DNA of 64,000 nucleotides from Duganella sp. 1411 (GTDB lineage: Bacteria > Pseudomonadota > Gammaproteobacteria > Burkholderiales > Burkholderiaceae_D): the NCBI RefSeq assembly GCF_017833525.1, contig NZ_JAFICD010000010.1, positions 186,001 to 250,000 of the forward strand, written 5' to 3'. Positions 42,755-51,679 of this stretch are shown here, in pieces. The stretch's first letter is position 1; each line of letters begins with the position of its first letter. Made by a program: the position numbers and the translations under genes. The notes under the pieces are model-generated. The model was not told the DNA's origin. It did no database searches and worked only from the letters and a program-made list of their open reading frames with translations.

Positions 42755-43897
42755 ATGCTGTTCAAGACTAAATTCATTCCACTCGCCATCGCCCTGGCTT
42801 TCGCCGGCAGCGCCAACGCGCAGGAAGTGATCAAGATCGGCCACGTCGGCCCGGTCTCCGGTCCGTCGGCCCACCTCGGCAAGGACAATGAAAACGGCGC
42901 CAAGATGGCCGTCGAGGAATTGAACGCCAAGGGCTTCAAGATCGACGGCAAGCCGGTCAAGTTCGTGCTGCAGCTGGAAGACGACGCCAGCGATCCGAAA
43001 CAAGGCACGGCGGTCGCGCAGAAGCTGGTCGACGCCAAGGTCAACGGCGTGATCGGCCACTTGAACTCGGGCACCAGCATCCCGGCCTCGAAGATTTACT
43101 ACGACGCCGGCATTCCACAGATTTCGCCGGCGACCACGCAGACCAAGTACACGCAGCAGGGCTTCACCTCGACCTTCCGCGTAGTGGCCAACGACGCCAA
43201 GCTGGGCGGCACCTTGGGCGGCTACGCGGTCGGCAAGATGGGCGCCAAGAAGATCGCCGTCATCGACGACCGCACGGCCTACGGCCAGGGCGTCGCGGAC
43301 GAATTCATCAAGGGCGCCAAGAAGGCGCTGCCGGGCGTGCAAATCGTCGGCAAGGAATTCACCAACGACAAGGCTACCGACTTCAACGCCATCCTGACCA
43401 CCATCAAGGGCAAGAATCCGGACCTGGTGTTCTTCGGCGGCATGGACTCGGTCGGCGGCCCGCTGCTGCGCCAGATGAAGGCGCTGGGCATCAAGGCCAA
43501 GTTCATGGGCGGGGACGGCATCTGCACCGAGCCGTTCGCCAAGCTGGCCGGCGACGCCGCCGCCAACGGCACGGTGATCTGCGCCGAAGCGGGCGGCGTC
43601 TCGCCCGAGCAGCAAAAGAACATGGACGACTTCGTCGCCCGCTACAAGAAGAAATACAACGCCGACGTGCAGATCTACGCGCCATACGTGTACGACGCCA
43701 TCATGACGATGGCCACGGCGATGGCCGACGCCAAATCGTCGCAGCCGGCCAAATACCTGCCGTTCCTGCACAAGATCAAGTACCAGGGCGTCACGGGCCT
43801 GATCTCGTTCGATCCGAAAGGCGACATCAAGGACGGCGCGCTGACCTTGTTCACCTACACCGACGGCAAGAAGACCAAAGTCGAAGTTGTCAAATAA
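42755..43897 (+). CDS. Branched-chain amino acid ABC transporter substrate-binding protein
   Basis: 380 residues with a signal peptide (ending GSANAQ) and the Leu/Ile/Val-binding fold: VIKIGHVGPVSGPSAHLGKDNENG, IGHLNSGTSIPASKIYYDAGIPQISPATTQ and FRVVANDAKLGGTLGGYAV. GGAG seven bases before this ATG decides the start; another ATG two codons earlier is too close. No permease or ATPase gene is adjacent, so transport partners must be elsewhere. The TAA stop overlaps the end of a MITE-like element. Confidence 0.92.
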   Translation: MLFKTKFIPLAIALAFAGSANAQEVIKIGHVGPVSGPSAHLGKDNENGAKMAVEELNAKGFKIDGKPVKFVLQLEDDASDPKQGTAVAQKLVDAKVNGVIGHLNSGTSIPASKIYYDAGIPQISPATTQTKYTQQGFTSTFRVVANDAKLGGTLGGYAVGKMGAKKIAVIDDRTAYGQGVADEFIKGAKKALPGVQIVGKEFTNDKATDFNAILTTIKGKNPDLVFFGGMDSVGGPLLRQMKALGIKAKFMGGDGICTEPFAKLAGDAAANGTVICAEAGGVSPEQQKNMDDFVARYKKKYNADVQIYAPYVYDAIMTMATAMADAKSSQPAKYLPFLHKIKYQGVTGLISFDPKGDIKDGALTLFTYTDGKKTKVEVVK

Positions 43898-44013
43898 ACT
43901 CCAGGGTCAGGTCCACCATTTCTACACGAGCGCGGCGGTGGTGGGCGGTTTTCGGCGGTCCACCGCCGTTAAGGTTGGGCCCGTGTAGCATTGGTGGACC
44001 TGACCCCGGAGTT
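43897..44013. mobile_element. MITE-like element with ~30-bp terminal inverted repeats
   Basis: A 117-bp non-coding element. The left end AACTCCAGGGTCAGGTCCAC and right end GTGGACCTGACCCCGGAGTT are inverted over about 30 bases with four or five mismatches, and a smaller hairpin (GGCGGT...ACCGCC) fills the middle. A truncated copy of one end is at 27791. No target-site duplication is evident. No transposase is encoded in the window. Confidence 0.75.
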
Positions 44014-44023
44014 GTAAACGCAA

Positions 44024-44050
44024 AACGCACCCGAAGGTGCGTTTTTTCTT
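44024..44050 (+). terminator. Rho-independent terminator after the LivK-like gene
   Basis: AACGCACC - CGAA - GGTGCGTT followed by TTTTCTTT. The stem could also act for the convergent cytochrome gene, which ends 13 bases further on. Confidence 0.8.
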
Positions 44051-44062
44051 TGCGAGAAGCGC

Positions 44063-44383
44063 TTACTTCTGCGACAAGACCCATTTCACCAGCGTCTTGG
44101 CTTCCGCTTCGTTCACCTGCGGGTTGGCCGGCATCGGGATCGCGCCCCACGTGCCCGAGCCGCCCTTGATCACCTTGGCGGCCAGCTTGGCCTCCGCGTC
44201 CTTCTGGCCGGCGTATTTGGCCGCCACATCCTTATAGGCCGGGCCGACCAGCTTGGTCGCGACAGCGTGGCAAGCCATGCAATTCTTCGCCTTTGCCAGA
44301 TCCAGTCCCGCGTCCGCCAGCGCCGACTGCGATACCAGTGCCGACGCGACTACCATGCCAACCATCATCAAATTGCGTTTCAT
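44063..44383 (-). CDS. Periplasmic cytochrome c (c551/c552-like)
   Basis: 106 residues with a signal peptide (ending SALA). The haem motif is CMACH at 35-39, and the axial Met is in IPMPANP. This is a monohaem class I cytochrome c of the c551/c8 type, an electron carrier to terminal oxidases or denitrification enzymes in the periplasm. The gene stands alone. Confidence 0.93.
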   Translation of the reverse strand: MKRNLMMVGMVVASALVSQSALADAGLDLAKAKNCMACHAVATKLVGPAYKDVAAKYAGQKDAEAKLAAKVIKGGSGTWGAIPMPANPQVNEAEAKTLVKWVLSQK

Positions 44384-44556
44384 TGTGTTCTCCAGTTTAT
44401 GCTGCCAACTTCATGCCATCGATTTCGACGCTCATTTTACCGTGTTTTGCTCTTGAGTATTTAACGCATAAAACGGCCAGGGGTTGACCCAACATCAGAA
44501 TATTGCTGCCAGTAAAGCTAGAATGTTTGTAAGATGAGGCCAGGAGGAGATCCAAC

Positions 44557-44781
44557 ATGCCTATCATTTTGCTCATCGTGGCGTTGTCGGCGCTACGTTA
44601 TTTTGAAGTGTGGAAGTTCGCCCAGCTGTCCTGGTGGTGGATCGTCGCGTTGAGCGTGTTCGCCTTCGTCTGGTTCGAATTCCTGGAACCCCTGTTTGGC
44701 CTGGACAAACGAAAAGCGCACAACGAGGACGAGCGCCGCCGCAAGGCCCGCGTCAAACAAAACTTCGACAAGAAGCCGTAA
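44557..44781 (+). CDS. Small Trp-rich membrane protein (TIGR04438-like)
   Basis: 74 residues: a short hydrophobic helix, LSWWWIVALSVFAFVWFEFLEP as a second membrane segment with clustered Trp, and a highly charged tail (DERRRKARVKQNFDKK). The pattern matches the small Trp-rich family TIGR04438 of betaproteobacteria, whose role is unknown. AGGAGGAG is a very strong ribosome site upstream. Confidence 0.75.
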   Translation: MPIILLIVALSALRYFEVWKFAQLSWWWIVALSVFAFVWFEFLEPLFGLDKRKAHNEDERRRKARVKQNFDKKP

Positions 44782-44792
44782 GCGCCGCAACA

Positions 44793-44820
44793 GCGGCCGA
44801 AGCCGCCACTATTTTTTCTT
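44793..44820 (+). terminator. Probable terminator of the Trp-rich protein gene
   Basis: A stem GCGGC - CGAA - GCCGC is followed after four bases by TTTTTTCTT. The stem is short. Confidence 0.5.
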
Positions 44821-45056
44821 CTGTTGCAACATGCAAGCCGCTCATCCGGCGGCTAGTGCCGAGTTCGCTTTCTTGCCTCTGCGCGGCGAAAGCTAAGCCT
44901 TCTTTTACCCCACGTCAATACCGACGCGCGTTGTTGCGTCTCAACAAAAAGTGATTATTGGAGACTTTTAAGAGCAAAGCACTCACTAAGATCAATTGTC
45001 CGATATGCGGATTTCTTATTTGCATATGCGGATGACGATGGACCTCAGGAGGAAGT

Positions 45057-46769
45057 ATGAAAGCGCGTAACATGACAATTGCGAAACGACTGGGCATGGG
45101 ATTCGGCCTCGTTTCGGTGTTTCTCATAGTGGTAATAGCACTGGGACTGGTCAGCATGCGCCAGATCCAGGGACGCATGGACGAGATCATCAACGTCAAT
45201 GGCGTCGAAACCCGGCTGGCCCAGACCATGGATTTGACCGTCACCGAGCGCGCATTGGCAATGCGCAATCTGATTCTGTTAAAAGAAGATAAAGAAATCC
45301 AGATCGAGATCAAACGCATCAGCGAGCAGGAAAAGAAATACGCCACTGCCCAGGACAAATTGGGGCAGATGTTCGGCAAGCTGGAGGAAACGTCTACCGA
45401 GGAAAAGCAACTGCTGGACCAGATCCAGAAGCAGGCCGCGCTGGCCGCCCCCTTCATCCAGCGCGCCGCCGCGTTGGCGCTGGAGCAAAAGCAGGACGAA
45501 GCGTACAAACTGCTGCGCTATGAGTTCCGCCCGGTGCAGCGCGCCTGGTGGGACCTGATCCGCAAGCTCATCGCCGTCGAGGAGAAACAGAACCTCGAGG
45601 CCACCGACGCCGCGGCCGCCGCCTACGAGCGCGCCCGCACGGTGATGCTGATCATCGGCTCGCTGGCCCTGCTGACCAGCCTGGTCGCGGCGGTGATGAT
45701 CACGCGCGGCGTCGTGCGCGAACTGGGCTGCGAGCCCGAGCACGCCGCCGAAATCGCCGGCCAGATCGCCGCCGGCAACCTCGCCGTGCACATCGACACC
45801 AAGCCGGGCGACAACCACAGCCTGCTGTTCGCGATGCGCTCGATGCGCGACAGCCTGGCCGAGATCGTCACGCAGGTGCACGCCAGCACCGAGACCATTT
45901 CCACCGCCGCCAGCCAGATCGCGTCCGGCAACCTCGACCTGTCCTCGCGCACCGAGCAGCAGGCCAGCACGCTGGAAGAGACCGCCTCGTCGATGGAGGA
46001 ACTGACCAGCACCGTGCGCCTGAACACCGACCACGCGCGCCAGGCCAACGGCTTGGCCGAATCGGCCTCCAGCGTCGCGGTCAAGGGCGGCGCGGTGGTG
46101 GCGCAGGTGGTCGACACCATGGCCGCCATTAATATCTCGGCGCGCAAGATCGTCGACATCATCGGCGTCATCGACGGCATCGCCTTCCAGACCAACATCC
46201 TCGCGCTCAACGCGGCGGTCGAGGCGGCGCGCGCCGGCGAGCAGGGACGCGGCTTCGCCGTGGTGGCGACCGAGGTGCGCAACCTGGCGCAGCGCTCGGC
46301 GGCGGCGGCCAAGGAAATCAAGGACCTGATCGGCGATTCGGTCGACAAGGTCGAAGCGGGCAACCGCCTGGTCGAACAGGCCGGATCGACGATGCACGAG
46401 GTGGTCGCCAGCGTCAAGCGCGTCACCGACATCATGTCGGAGATCATGTCGGCCAGCCAGGAGCAGTCGAACGGCATCGAGCAAATCAACACCGCCGTCA
46501 CCCAGATGGACGATGTGACGCAGCAGAACGCCGCGCTGGTCGAGGAGGCGGCGGCCGCCGCGCAGGCCATGCAGGAGCAGGTCAACAGCCTCAATGAGGT
46601 GGTGGGCATCTTCCGCGTCGAGGCGCGGGCCGGCGCGCCGCGCCAGCCCATGAAGACGCTGGCCAAGCCGGCGCCGGTGCAGCGGCTGGCGCACACGCCG
46701 GCCAAGGCCAAGGCTACGCAGCGCGCCGGCGCGCCGGCGCTGGCTTCGGATAGCTGGGAACAATTCTAA
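45057..46769 (+). CDS. Methyl-accepting chemotaxis protein with CheR-tether-like C-terminus
   Basis: 570 residues: a membrane helix (about 14-34), a four-helix-bundle periplasmic sensor (35-190), a second helix (VMLIIGSLALLTSLVAAVMIT), HAMP, and a signalling hairpin with DGIAFQTNILALNAAVEAAR and GFAVVATEVRNLAQRS. The C-terminus DSWEQF resembles the NWETF pentapeptide that recruits CheR/CheB. GGAGGAAG precedes the ATG. The cysC gene begins only 21 nt downstream, so it probably shares the transcript with the sulfation genes. The ligand is unknown. Confidence 0.92.
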   Translation: MKARNMTIAKRLGMGFGLVSVFLIVVIALGLVSMRQIQGRMDEIINVNGVETRLAQTMDLTVTERALAMRNLILLKEDKEIQIEIKRISEQEKKYATAQDKLGQMFGKLEETSTEEKQLLDQIQKQAALAAPFIQRAAALALEQKQDEAYKLLRYEFRPVQRAWWDLIRKLIAVEEKQNLEATDAAAAAYERARTVMLIIGSLALLTSLVAAVMITRGVVRELGCEPEHAAEIAGQIAAGNLAVHIDTKPGDNHSLLFAMRSMRDSLAEIVTQVHASTETISTAASQIASGNLDLSSRTEQQASTLEETASSMEELTSTVRLNTDHARQANGLAESASSVAVKGGAVVAQVVDTMAAINISARKIVDIIGVIDGIAFQTNILALNAAVEAARAGEQGRGFAVVATEVRNLAQRSAAAAKEIKDLIGDSVDKVEAGNRLVEQAGSTMHEVVASVKRVTDIMSEIMSASQEQSNGIEQINTAVTQMDDVTQQNAALVEEAAAAAQAMQEQVNSLNEVVGIFRVEARAGAPRQPMKTLAKPAPVQRLAHTPAKAKATQRAGAPALASDSWEQF

Positions 46770-46790
46770 GTCGCCAAAGGAGAAACGATC

Positions 46791-47423
46791 ATGGGCAAAC
46801 TGGACAAAATTGATTCCACCGGCATCGCCGGCGACGCGCCGCATATCTTCTGGCACGCCAGCCAGGTGACGGCGCAGGTGCGCACGCACCAGACGGGCCA
46901 GCAGGCCGCCACCGTGTGGCTGACCGGCTTGAGCGGCGCCGGCAAATCCACGCTGGCCTCCGCGCTGGAGAAAAAGCTGATGGCGGCCGGCCACATGGCC
47001 TACGTGCTCGATGGCGACAATCTGCGCCACCACCTGAACCGCGATCTGGGCTTCTCGCCGGCCGACCGCCGCGAGAACATCCGCCGCAGCGCCGAAGTGG
47101 CACGGCTGATGAACGACGCCGGCTTGATCGTGATCTGCGCCTTCATCTCGCCGCTGCGCAGCGACCGCGAGATCGCCCGCGACATCATCGGCAGCGGCAA
47201 TTTCGTCGAAACCTACGTCAGCACCCCGTGCGCGGTGTGCGAGGAACGCGATCCCAAGGGCTTGTACAAGAAGGCCCGCGCCGGACTGATACCGGAATTT
47301 ACCGGCGTATCGGCGCCGTACGAGGTGCCGCTCGACCCGGCGATGGTGCTCGACACCGACGAACTGTCGCTGGAGCAGGCGTGCGAACAACTGCTCGAGC
47401 ACCTGTCGTACCGCTTCCTCTGA
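46791..47423 (+). CDS. cysC: Adenylylsulfate (APS) kinase
   Basis: 210 residues, the usual CysC length. The P-loop is GLSGAGKS (46-53), with LDGDNLRHHLNRDLGFS and DPKGLYKKARAGLIPEFTGV as family motifs. It phosphorylates APS to PAPS, the universal sulfate donor. No ATP sulfurylase or PAPS reductase gene is nearby, so this copy is placed for sulfation rather than assimilation. Its TGA overlaps the ATG of the DHH gene by one base. Confidence 0.95.
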   Translation: MGKLDKIDSTGIAGDAPHIFWHASQVTAQVRTHQTGQQAATVWLTGLSGAGKSTLASALEKKLMAAGHMAYVLDGDNLRHHLNRDLGFSPADRRENIRRSAEVARLMNDAGLIVICAFISPLRSDREIARDIIGSGNFVETYVSTPCAVCEERDPKGLYKKARAGLIPEFTGVSAPYEVPLDPAMVLDTDELSLEQACEQLLEHLSYRFL

Positions 47424-48418
47424 TGACGATGGCCTACGACGTCTTCAACGGCGACGCCGACGGCATCTGCGCGCTGCACCAGCTACGCCTGCACACGCCG
47501 GCCGAGGCGCACCTGATCACCGGCGTCAAGCGCGACATCGAACTGCTGCGCCGCGTGCCGGACGGCGCGGCCGACGTGCTGGTGCTCGACATTTCGCTCG
47601 ACGCCAACGCCGGTGAGCTGCGCCGGCTGCTGGACGGCGGCGCGCGGGTCGAGTACTACGACCACCATTCGGCCGATTGCGCCTTCGAGCACCCCGCCCT
47701 GCGCCTGCACTGCGACGGCTCGCCCGACGTCTGCACCAGCATCCTGGTCGACCGCCGGCTTGGCGGCCGCCATCGGCTGTGGGCCGTGACGGCGGCCTTC
47801 GGCGACAACCTGGAACCGGTCGCGCAAAGCATGGCGCGCGAGATGGGGCTGGGCGACGACGCCATCGCCGACCTGGCGCAATTGGGCCAGACCATCAACT
47901 ACAACGCCTATGGCGAATGCACGGAAGACCTGCACATCGCGCCCGAGGCGCTGTACCGCGAAGTGAGCGGCTACGAGAACCCGTTCGATTTCATCGCCGC
48001 CAGCGCCGTCTACCGCCGCTTGCGCGAAGGCTACCGCGAAGACTGCGAACGCCTGCACGAGCTGCAGCCGTATCTGGAGCGGCCGGGCGGCGCCATCTAC
48101 ATGCTGCCGGCGACCGCCTGGTCGCGTCGGGTCAGCGGCGTGCTGGCCAACCGGCTGGCCGCGCGGCGCGACGGCTCCTCCTTCGCCGTGCTCAATGAAC
48201 GGTCCGACGGCTCTTATCTGGTCAGCGTGCGCTCGGGTGCGCCGTCGCTGCGCAGCGCCTGTGGGCTGTGCCAGCAATTCGACAGCGGCGGCGGCAGGGT
48301 CGCCGCCGCCGGCATCAACCGCTTGCCGCGCCAGGAACTGGCCAGCTTCATGAAACGCTTTTGCGAATACTTCGAATTAAAAGGAACATGGAATGACTAC
48401 CACCCTCAAAACTCCTGA
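47423..48418 (+). CDS. DHH-family phosphoesterase, candidate PAP phosphatase
   Basis: 331 residues. The N-terminal metal motif NGDADGICALHQ (9-20) and DHH (80-82 in YYDHHSAD) are clear, with a C-terminal domain holding SGVLANRLA and a GGGRVAAAG that replaces the GGGH of typical DHHA1 domains. DHH enzymes of the NrnA type hydrolyse pAp or short oligonucleotides. It sits between the PAPS-making and PAPS-using genes and overlaps both (1 and 26 nt), so removing the by-product PAP is a sensible role. That role is inferred. Confidence 0.8.
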   Translation: MTMAYDVFNGDADGICALHQLRLHTPAEAHLITGVKRDIELLRRVPDGAADVLVLDISLDANAGELRRLLDGGARVEYYDHHSADCAFEHPALRLHCDGSPDVCTSILVDRRLGGRHRLWAVTAAFGDNLEPVAQSMAREMGLGDDAIADLAQLGQTINYNAYGECTEDLHIAPEALYREVSGYENPFDFIAASAVYRRLREGYREDCERLHELQPYLERPGGAIYMLPATAWSRRVSGVLANRLAARRDGSSFAVLNERSDGSYLVSVRSGAPSLRSACGLCQQFDSGGGRVAAAGINRLPRQELASFMKRFCEYFELKGTWNDYHPQNS

Positions 48419-49526
48419 TCTCCAGACGGCCCAGGGCGCGCGCCCGCGTCCCGTGATGATGATACCGCTGCGCCGTTGCGGCAGCCACGCGCTGCGCCTG
48501 CGGTTGAACATGTCGCCGCAGTTCTATTCCCCCTACCCGCTGCACATCGTCGACATGATGCCGCTGGTGCCGCTGTACGGCGATCTGCGCGACGACCGCA
48601 GCTACTTCCGCATGGTGACCGACGTGGTCGGGCTGCAGGCGGTCAGCATGGTCAAGTGGCCGGGCGCGGTGTTCGATCCGGTCGAGATCTTCGAGACCAT
48701 CCGCCATCAGCCGCGCAGCATCCACCGTGTGGTGTGGGAGCTGCTGCTGCGCGCCGGCGAGCGCCAGCACGCCAGCGTGGTGATGGACAAGTCGCTCGAC
48801 AGCGTGCACTACGCCGACCGGCAGATGGAGCTGTATCCGGACATGTTGTTCGTCAACGTGGTGCGCGACCCGCGCGCGCAGGTGGCCTCGATGAACCGCG
48901 CCATCATCCACGATTTCGACAGCCTGCTCAACGCGCAGACGTGGCTCGCCGCGCACCGCGCCGCCGACCACGTGCGGCTGCGCTGGCCGGAGCGGGTGCT
49001 GACGATACGCTATGAGGATTTTCTGTCGCAGCAGGAGACCACGCTGCGGCAGGTGTGCGTGTTCCTCGGGATCGACTTCCTGCCGCAGATGCTGGACGTG
49101 ACGGGCTCGCAGGAGGCGAAGCAGATCTCGCAGCTGTCGGCGCTGTGGTCGTCGAACTGCTATCCGCCGATCGCCGCCAATATCGACAAGTTCAAGCAGC
49201 AGTTGTCGATCGATGAAATCAACGCCATCGAAACGGTGACCGGCGAGTATATGGACCGCTACGGCTATACGCGCTTGACGGCCGGCGACGCCGAGATCAC
49301 GCCGGAACTGAGGACGCAGGCCCGCGCGCGCTCGGACGAGGGTCGCGAGCGCGCGTGGCGCGATCTGGAACTGGATAATTTCAGGGATTATGTGCTGCGC
49401 CGGTGCCGCGCCGATTATCTGGCGCAGCTGGCCGCGCGGTTGACGCAGCAGGCGGCGCATCCGGGGCGCAATACCATCGTCACCTTGGACGAGTTGGACC
49501 CGGCGGCGTTCGAGGTGACGGATTGA
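48393..49526 (+). CDS. PAPS-dependent sulfotransferase
   Basis: 377 residues. The 5'-phosphosulfate loop is LRRCGSHAL (26-34) and the 3'-phosphate-binding motif is VRDPRAQVASMNR (157-169), both as in the Sulfotransfer_3-like family. Yet the first loop has CGS in place of the more common S/T-rich GTT form. No signal or membrane segment, so it acts in the cytoplasm. It overlaps the DHH gene by 26 nt. The sulfated acceptor (lipid, sugar or peptide) cannot be identified. Confidence 0.85.
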   Translation: MTTTLKTPDLQTAQGARPRPVMMIPLRRCGSHALRLRLNMSPQFYSPYPLHIVDMMPLVPLYGDLRDDRSYFRMVTDVVGLQAVSMVKWPGAVFDPVEIFETIRHQPRSIHRVVWELLLRAGERQHASVVMDKSLDSVHYADRQMELYPDMLFVNVVRDPRAQVASMNRAIIHDFDSLLNAQTWLAAHRAADHVRLRWPERVLTIRYEDFLSQQETTLRQVCVFLGIDFLPQMLDVTGSQEAKQISQLSALWSSNCYPPIAANIDKFKQQLSIDEINAIETVTGEYMDRYGYTRLTAGDAEITPELRTQARARSDEGRERAWRDLELDNFRDYVLRRCRADYLAQLAARLTQQAAHPGRNTIVTLDELDPAAFEVTD

Positions 49527-49568
49527 GGTTTGCCGCGATTTGACGTGCGCCGGAGGCTGCTCATGGAT

Positions 49569-49605
49569 GGCGGATTACGGCGTTCCGCCTAATCCGCCCT
49601 ACGTG
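49569..49605. repeat. REP-like single hairpin, copy 6 (half element)
   Basis: GGCGGATTACGGCGTTCCGC opens a single palindromic half ending CCCTACGTG, 43 nt after the sulfotransferase stop and between it and the convergent ilvD gene. Confidence 0.75.
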
Positions 49606-49654
49606 ATTTAGAAGGGCCCAATATACCCGGGCCGTTCACAACCATGCCAATCGC

Positions 49655-51517
49655 TTATCGCTTCAACTGCGACAAATCGCGCACCGCGCCGCGGTCGGCG
49701 GAGGTGGTCAGCGCCGCATACGCCTGCAACGCCTGCGACACATAACGCTCGCGGTTGACCGGCTGCCAGGCGTCGCCGCCCTTCGCTTCCATGACCTGGC
49801 GGCGCGCCGCCAGGTCGGCGTCGCTGATGCGCAGGCTGATGGTGCGGTTCGGGATGTCGATATCGATCATGTCGCCCTCCTCCACCAGGCCGATGGCGCC
49901 GCCCTCGGCCGCCTCCGGCGAGGCGTGGCCGATCACCAGCCCCGACGAACCGCCCGAGAATCGGCCATCCGTCAACAGCGCGCACGCCTTGCCCAGCCCT
50001 TTGGACTTGATGTACGACGTCGGATACAGCATCTCCTGCATGCCGGGACCGCCCTTCGGCCCCTCGTAGCGGATGATCACGACATCACCCTCGTGCACCG
50101 TGTCGCCCAGGATCGCTTCGACCGCCGAATCCTGGCTCTCGAACACGCGCGCCTTGCCGCTGAATTTCAAAATGCTTTCGTCGACGCCGGCCGTCTTGAC
50201 GATGCAGCCCTTCTCCGCCAGGTTACCGTACAACACCGCCAAACCGCCGTCCTGCGAATAGGCGTGCGCCTTGTCGCGGATGCAGCCGGTGCTACGGTCC
50301 AGATCCAGCGTAGCAAACCGCTCCGACTGCGAGAACGCGGTCTGCGTCGGCACGCCGCCCGGGGCGGCGCGGAACAGCTGGTGCACCGCCGGATCGTCGC
50401 TGCGCTTGATATCGTTGCGTTCGATCGCGTCGGCCATGGTCGGCGCGTGGATGGTCGGCAGCGAGGTGTCCAGCAGGCCGCCGCGCGCCAGTTCGCCCAG
50501 GATGCCGATGATGCCGCCGGCGCGGTGCACGTCTTCGATGTGGTACTTGTCCGTCATCGGCGCGACCTTGCACAGGCATGGCACCTTGCGCGAGATCCGG
50601 TCGATGTCGGCCATGTTGAAGTCGACGCCCGCCTCGTGCGCGGCCGCCAGCAGGTGCAGCACGGTGTTGGTGGAGCCACCCATCGAGACGTCGAGCGCCA
50701 TGGCGTTTTCAAACGCGGCCTTGGTGGCGATGGAGCGCGGCAGCACCGAGTAGTCGTCCTGCTCGTAGTGGCGCTTGGCCAGTTCGACAATCAGGCGGCC
50801 GGCGCGCAGGAACAGCTGTTCGCGGTCCGAGTGGGTGGCCAGGATGGTGCCGTTGCCCGGCAGGGCCAGGCCCAGCGCCTCGGTCAGGCAGTTCATCGAG
50901 TTCGCGGTGAACATGCCCGAGCACGAACCGCAGGTCGGACAGGCGGAACGCTCGATCTCGGCGACGTCGGCGTCGCTGACGGTTTGATCGCCGGCCTTGA
51001 TCATGGCGTCGACCAGATCGAGCTTGATGATCTTCTGCGTACCGTTGACCACCTTGACCACCTTGCCGGCCTCCATCGGGCCGCCGGAGATGAACACCAC
51101 CGGGATGTTGATGCGCATGGCGGCCATCAGCATGCCCGGCGTGATCTTGTCGCAGTTGGAGATGCACACCATGGCGTCGGCGCAGTGGGCGTTGACCATG
51201 TACTCGACCGAGTCGGCGATCAGGTCGCGCGACGGCAGCGAATACAGCATGCCGCCGTGGCCCATGGCGATGCCGTCGTCGACGGCGATGGTGTTGAATT
51301 CCTTGGCCACGCCGCCGGCCTTCTCGATCTCGCGCGCCACCAGCTGTCCCAGGTCCTTCAGGTGCACGTGGCCGGGCACGAACTGCGTGAAGGAGTTGAC
51401 CACGGCGACGATCGGCTTGTCGAAATCGCCATCCTTCATGCCGGTGGCGCGCCACAGGGCGCGCGCGCCGGCCATGTTGCGGCCGTGGGTGGTGGTGCGG
51501 GAACGGTATTGGGGCAT
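49655..51517 (-). CDS. ilvD: Dihydroxy-acid dehydratase
   Basis: 620 residues, the long IlvD form. The iron-sulfur cysteines are in NCDKITPGM and CPTCGSCSGMFTANSMNC, and the C-terminal part has TDGRFSGGSSG. It converts dihydroxy acids to the 2-keto precursors of valine and isoleucine. GGAG precedes the ATG. It diverges from a LysR gene, its likely but unproven regulator. Confidence 0.96.
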   Translation of the reverse strand: MPQYRSRTTTHGRNMAGARALWRATGMKDGDFDKPIVAVVNSFTQFVPGHVHLKDLGQLVAREIEKAGGVAKEFNTIAVDDGIAMGHGGMLYSLPSRDLIADSVEYMVNAHCADAMVCISNCDKITPGMLMAAMRINIPVVFISGGPMEAGKVVKVVNGTQKIIKLDLVDAMIKAGDQTVSDADVAEIERSACPTCGSCSGMFTANSMNCLTEALGLALPGNGTILATHSDREQLFLRAGRLIVELAKRHYEQDDYSVLPRSIATKAAFENAMALDVSMGGSTNTVLHLLAAAHEAGVDFNMADIDRISRKVPCLCKVAPMTDKYHIEDVHRAGGIIGILGELARGGLLDTSLPTIHAPTMADAIERNDIKRSDDPAVHQLFRAAPGGVPTQTAFSQSERFATLDLDRSTGCIRDKAHAYSQDGGLAVLYGNLAEKGCIVKTAGVDESILKFSGKARVFESQDSAVEAILGDTVHEGDVVIIRYEGPKGGPGMQEMLYPTSYIKSKGLGKACALLTDGRFSGGSSGLVIGHASPEAAEGGAIGLVEEGDMIDIDIPNRTISLRISDADLAARRQVMEAKGGDAWQPVNRERYVSQALQAYAALTTSADRGAVRDLSQLKR

Positions 51518-51679
51518 GATGTTTCTCCAGTGATAAGGCGGCTCTAAGGCTTTGAGCGTAGCCTGACAGATTGCCTTGCCCCTGCCCCGGTGTCAAATAT
51601 ATGATTTTCGCTTCTGTGAGTCGTATAAAATATCACCAGACTGAATTTCAATACCAACGCATATGAATCTGGAACGAGG

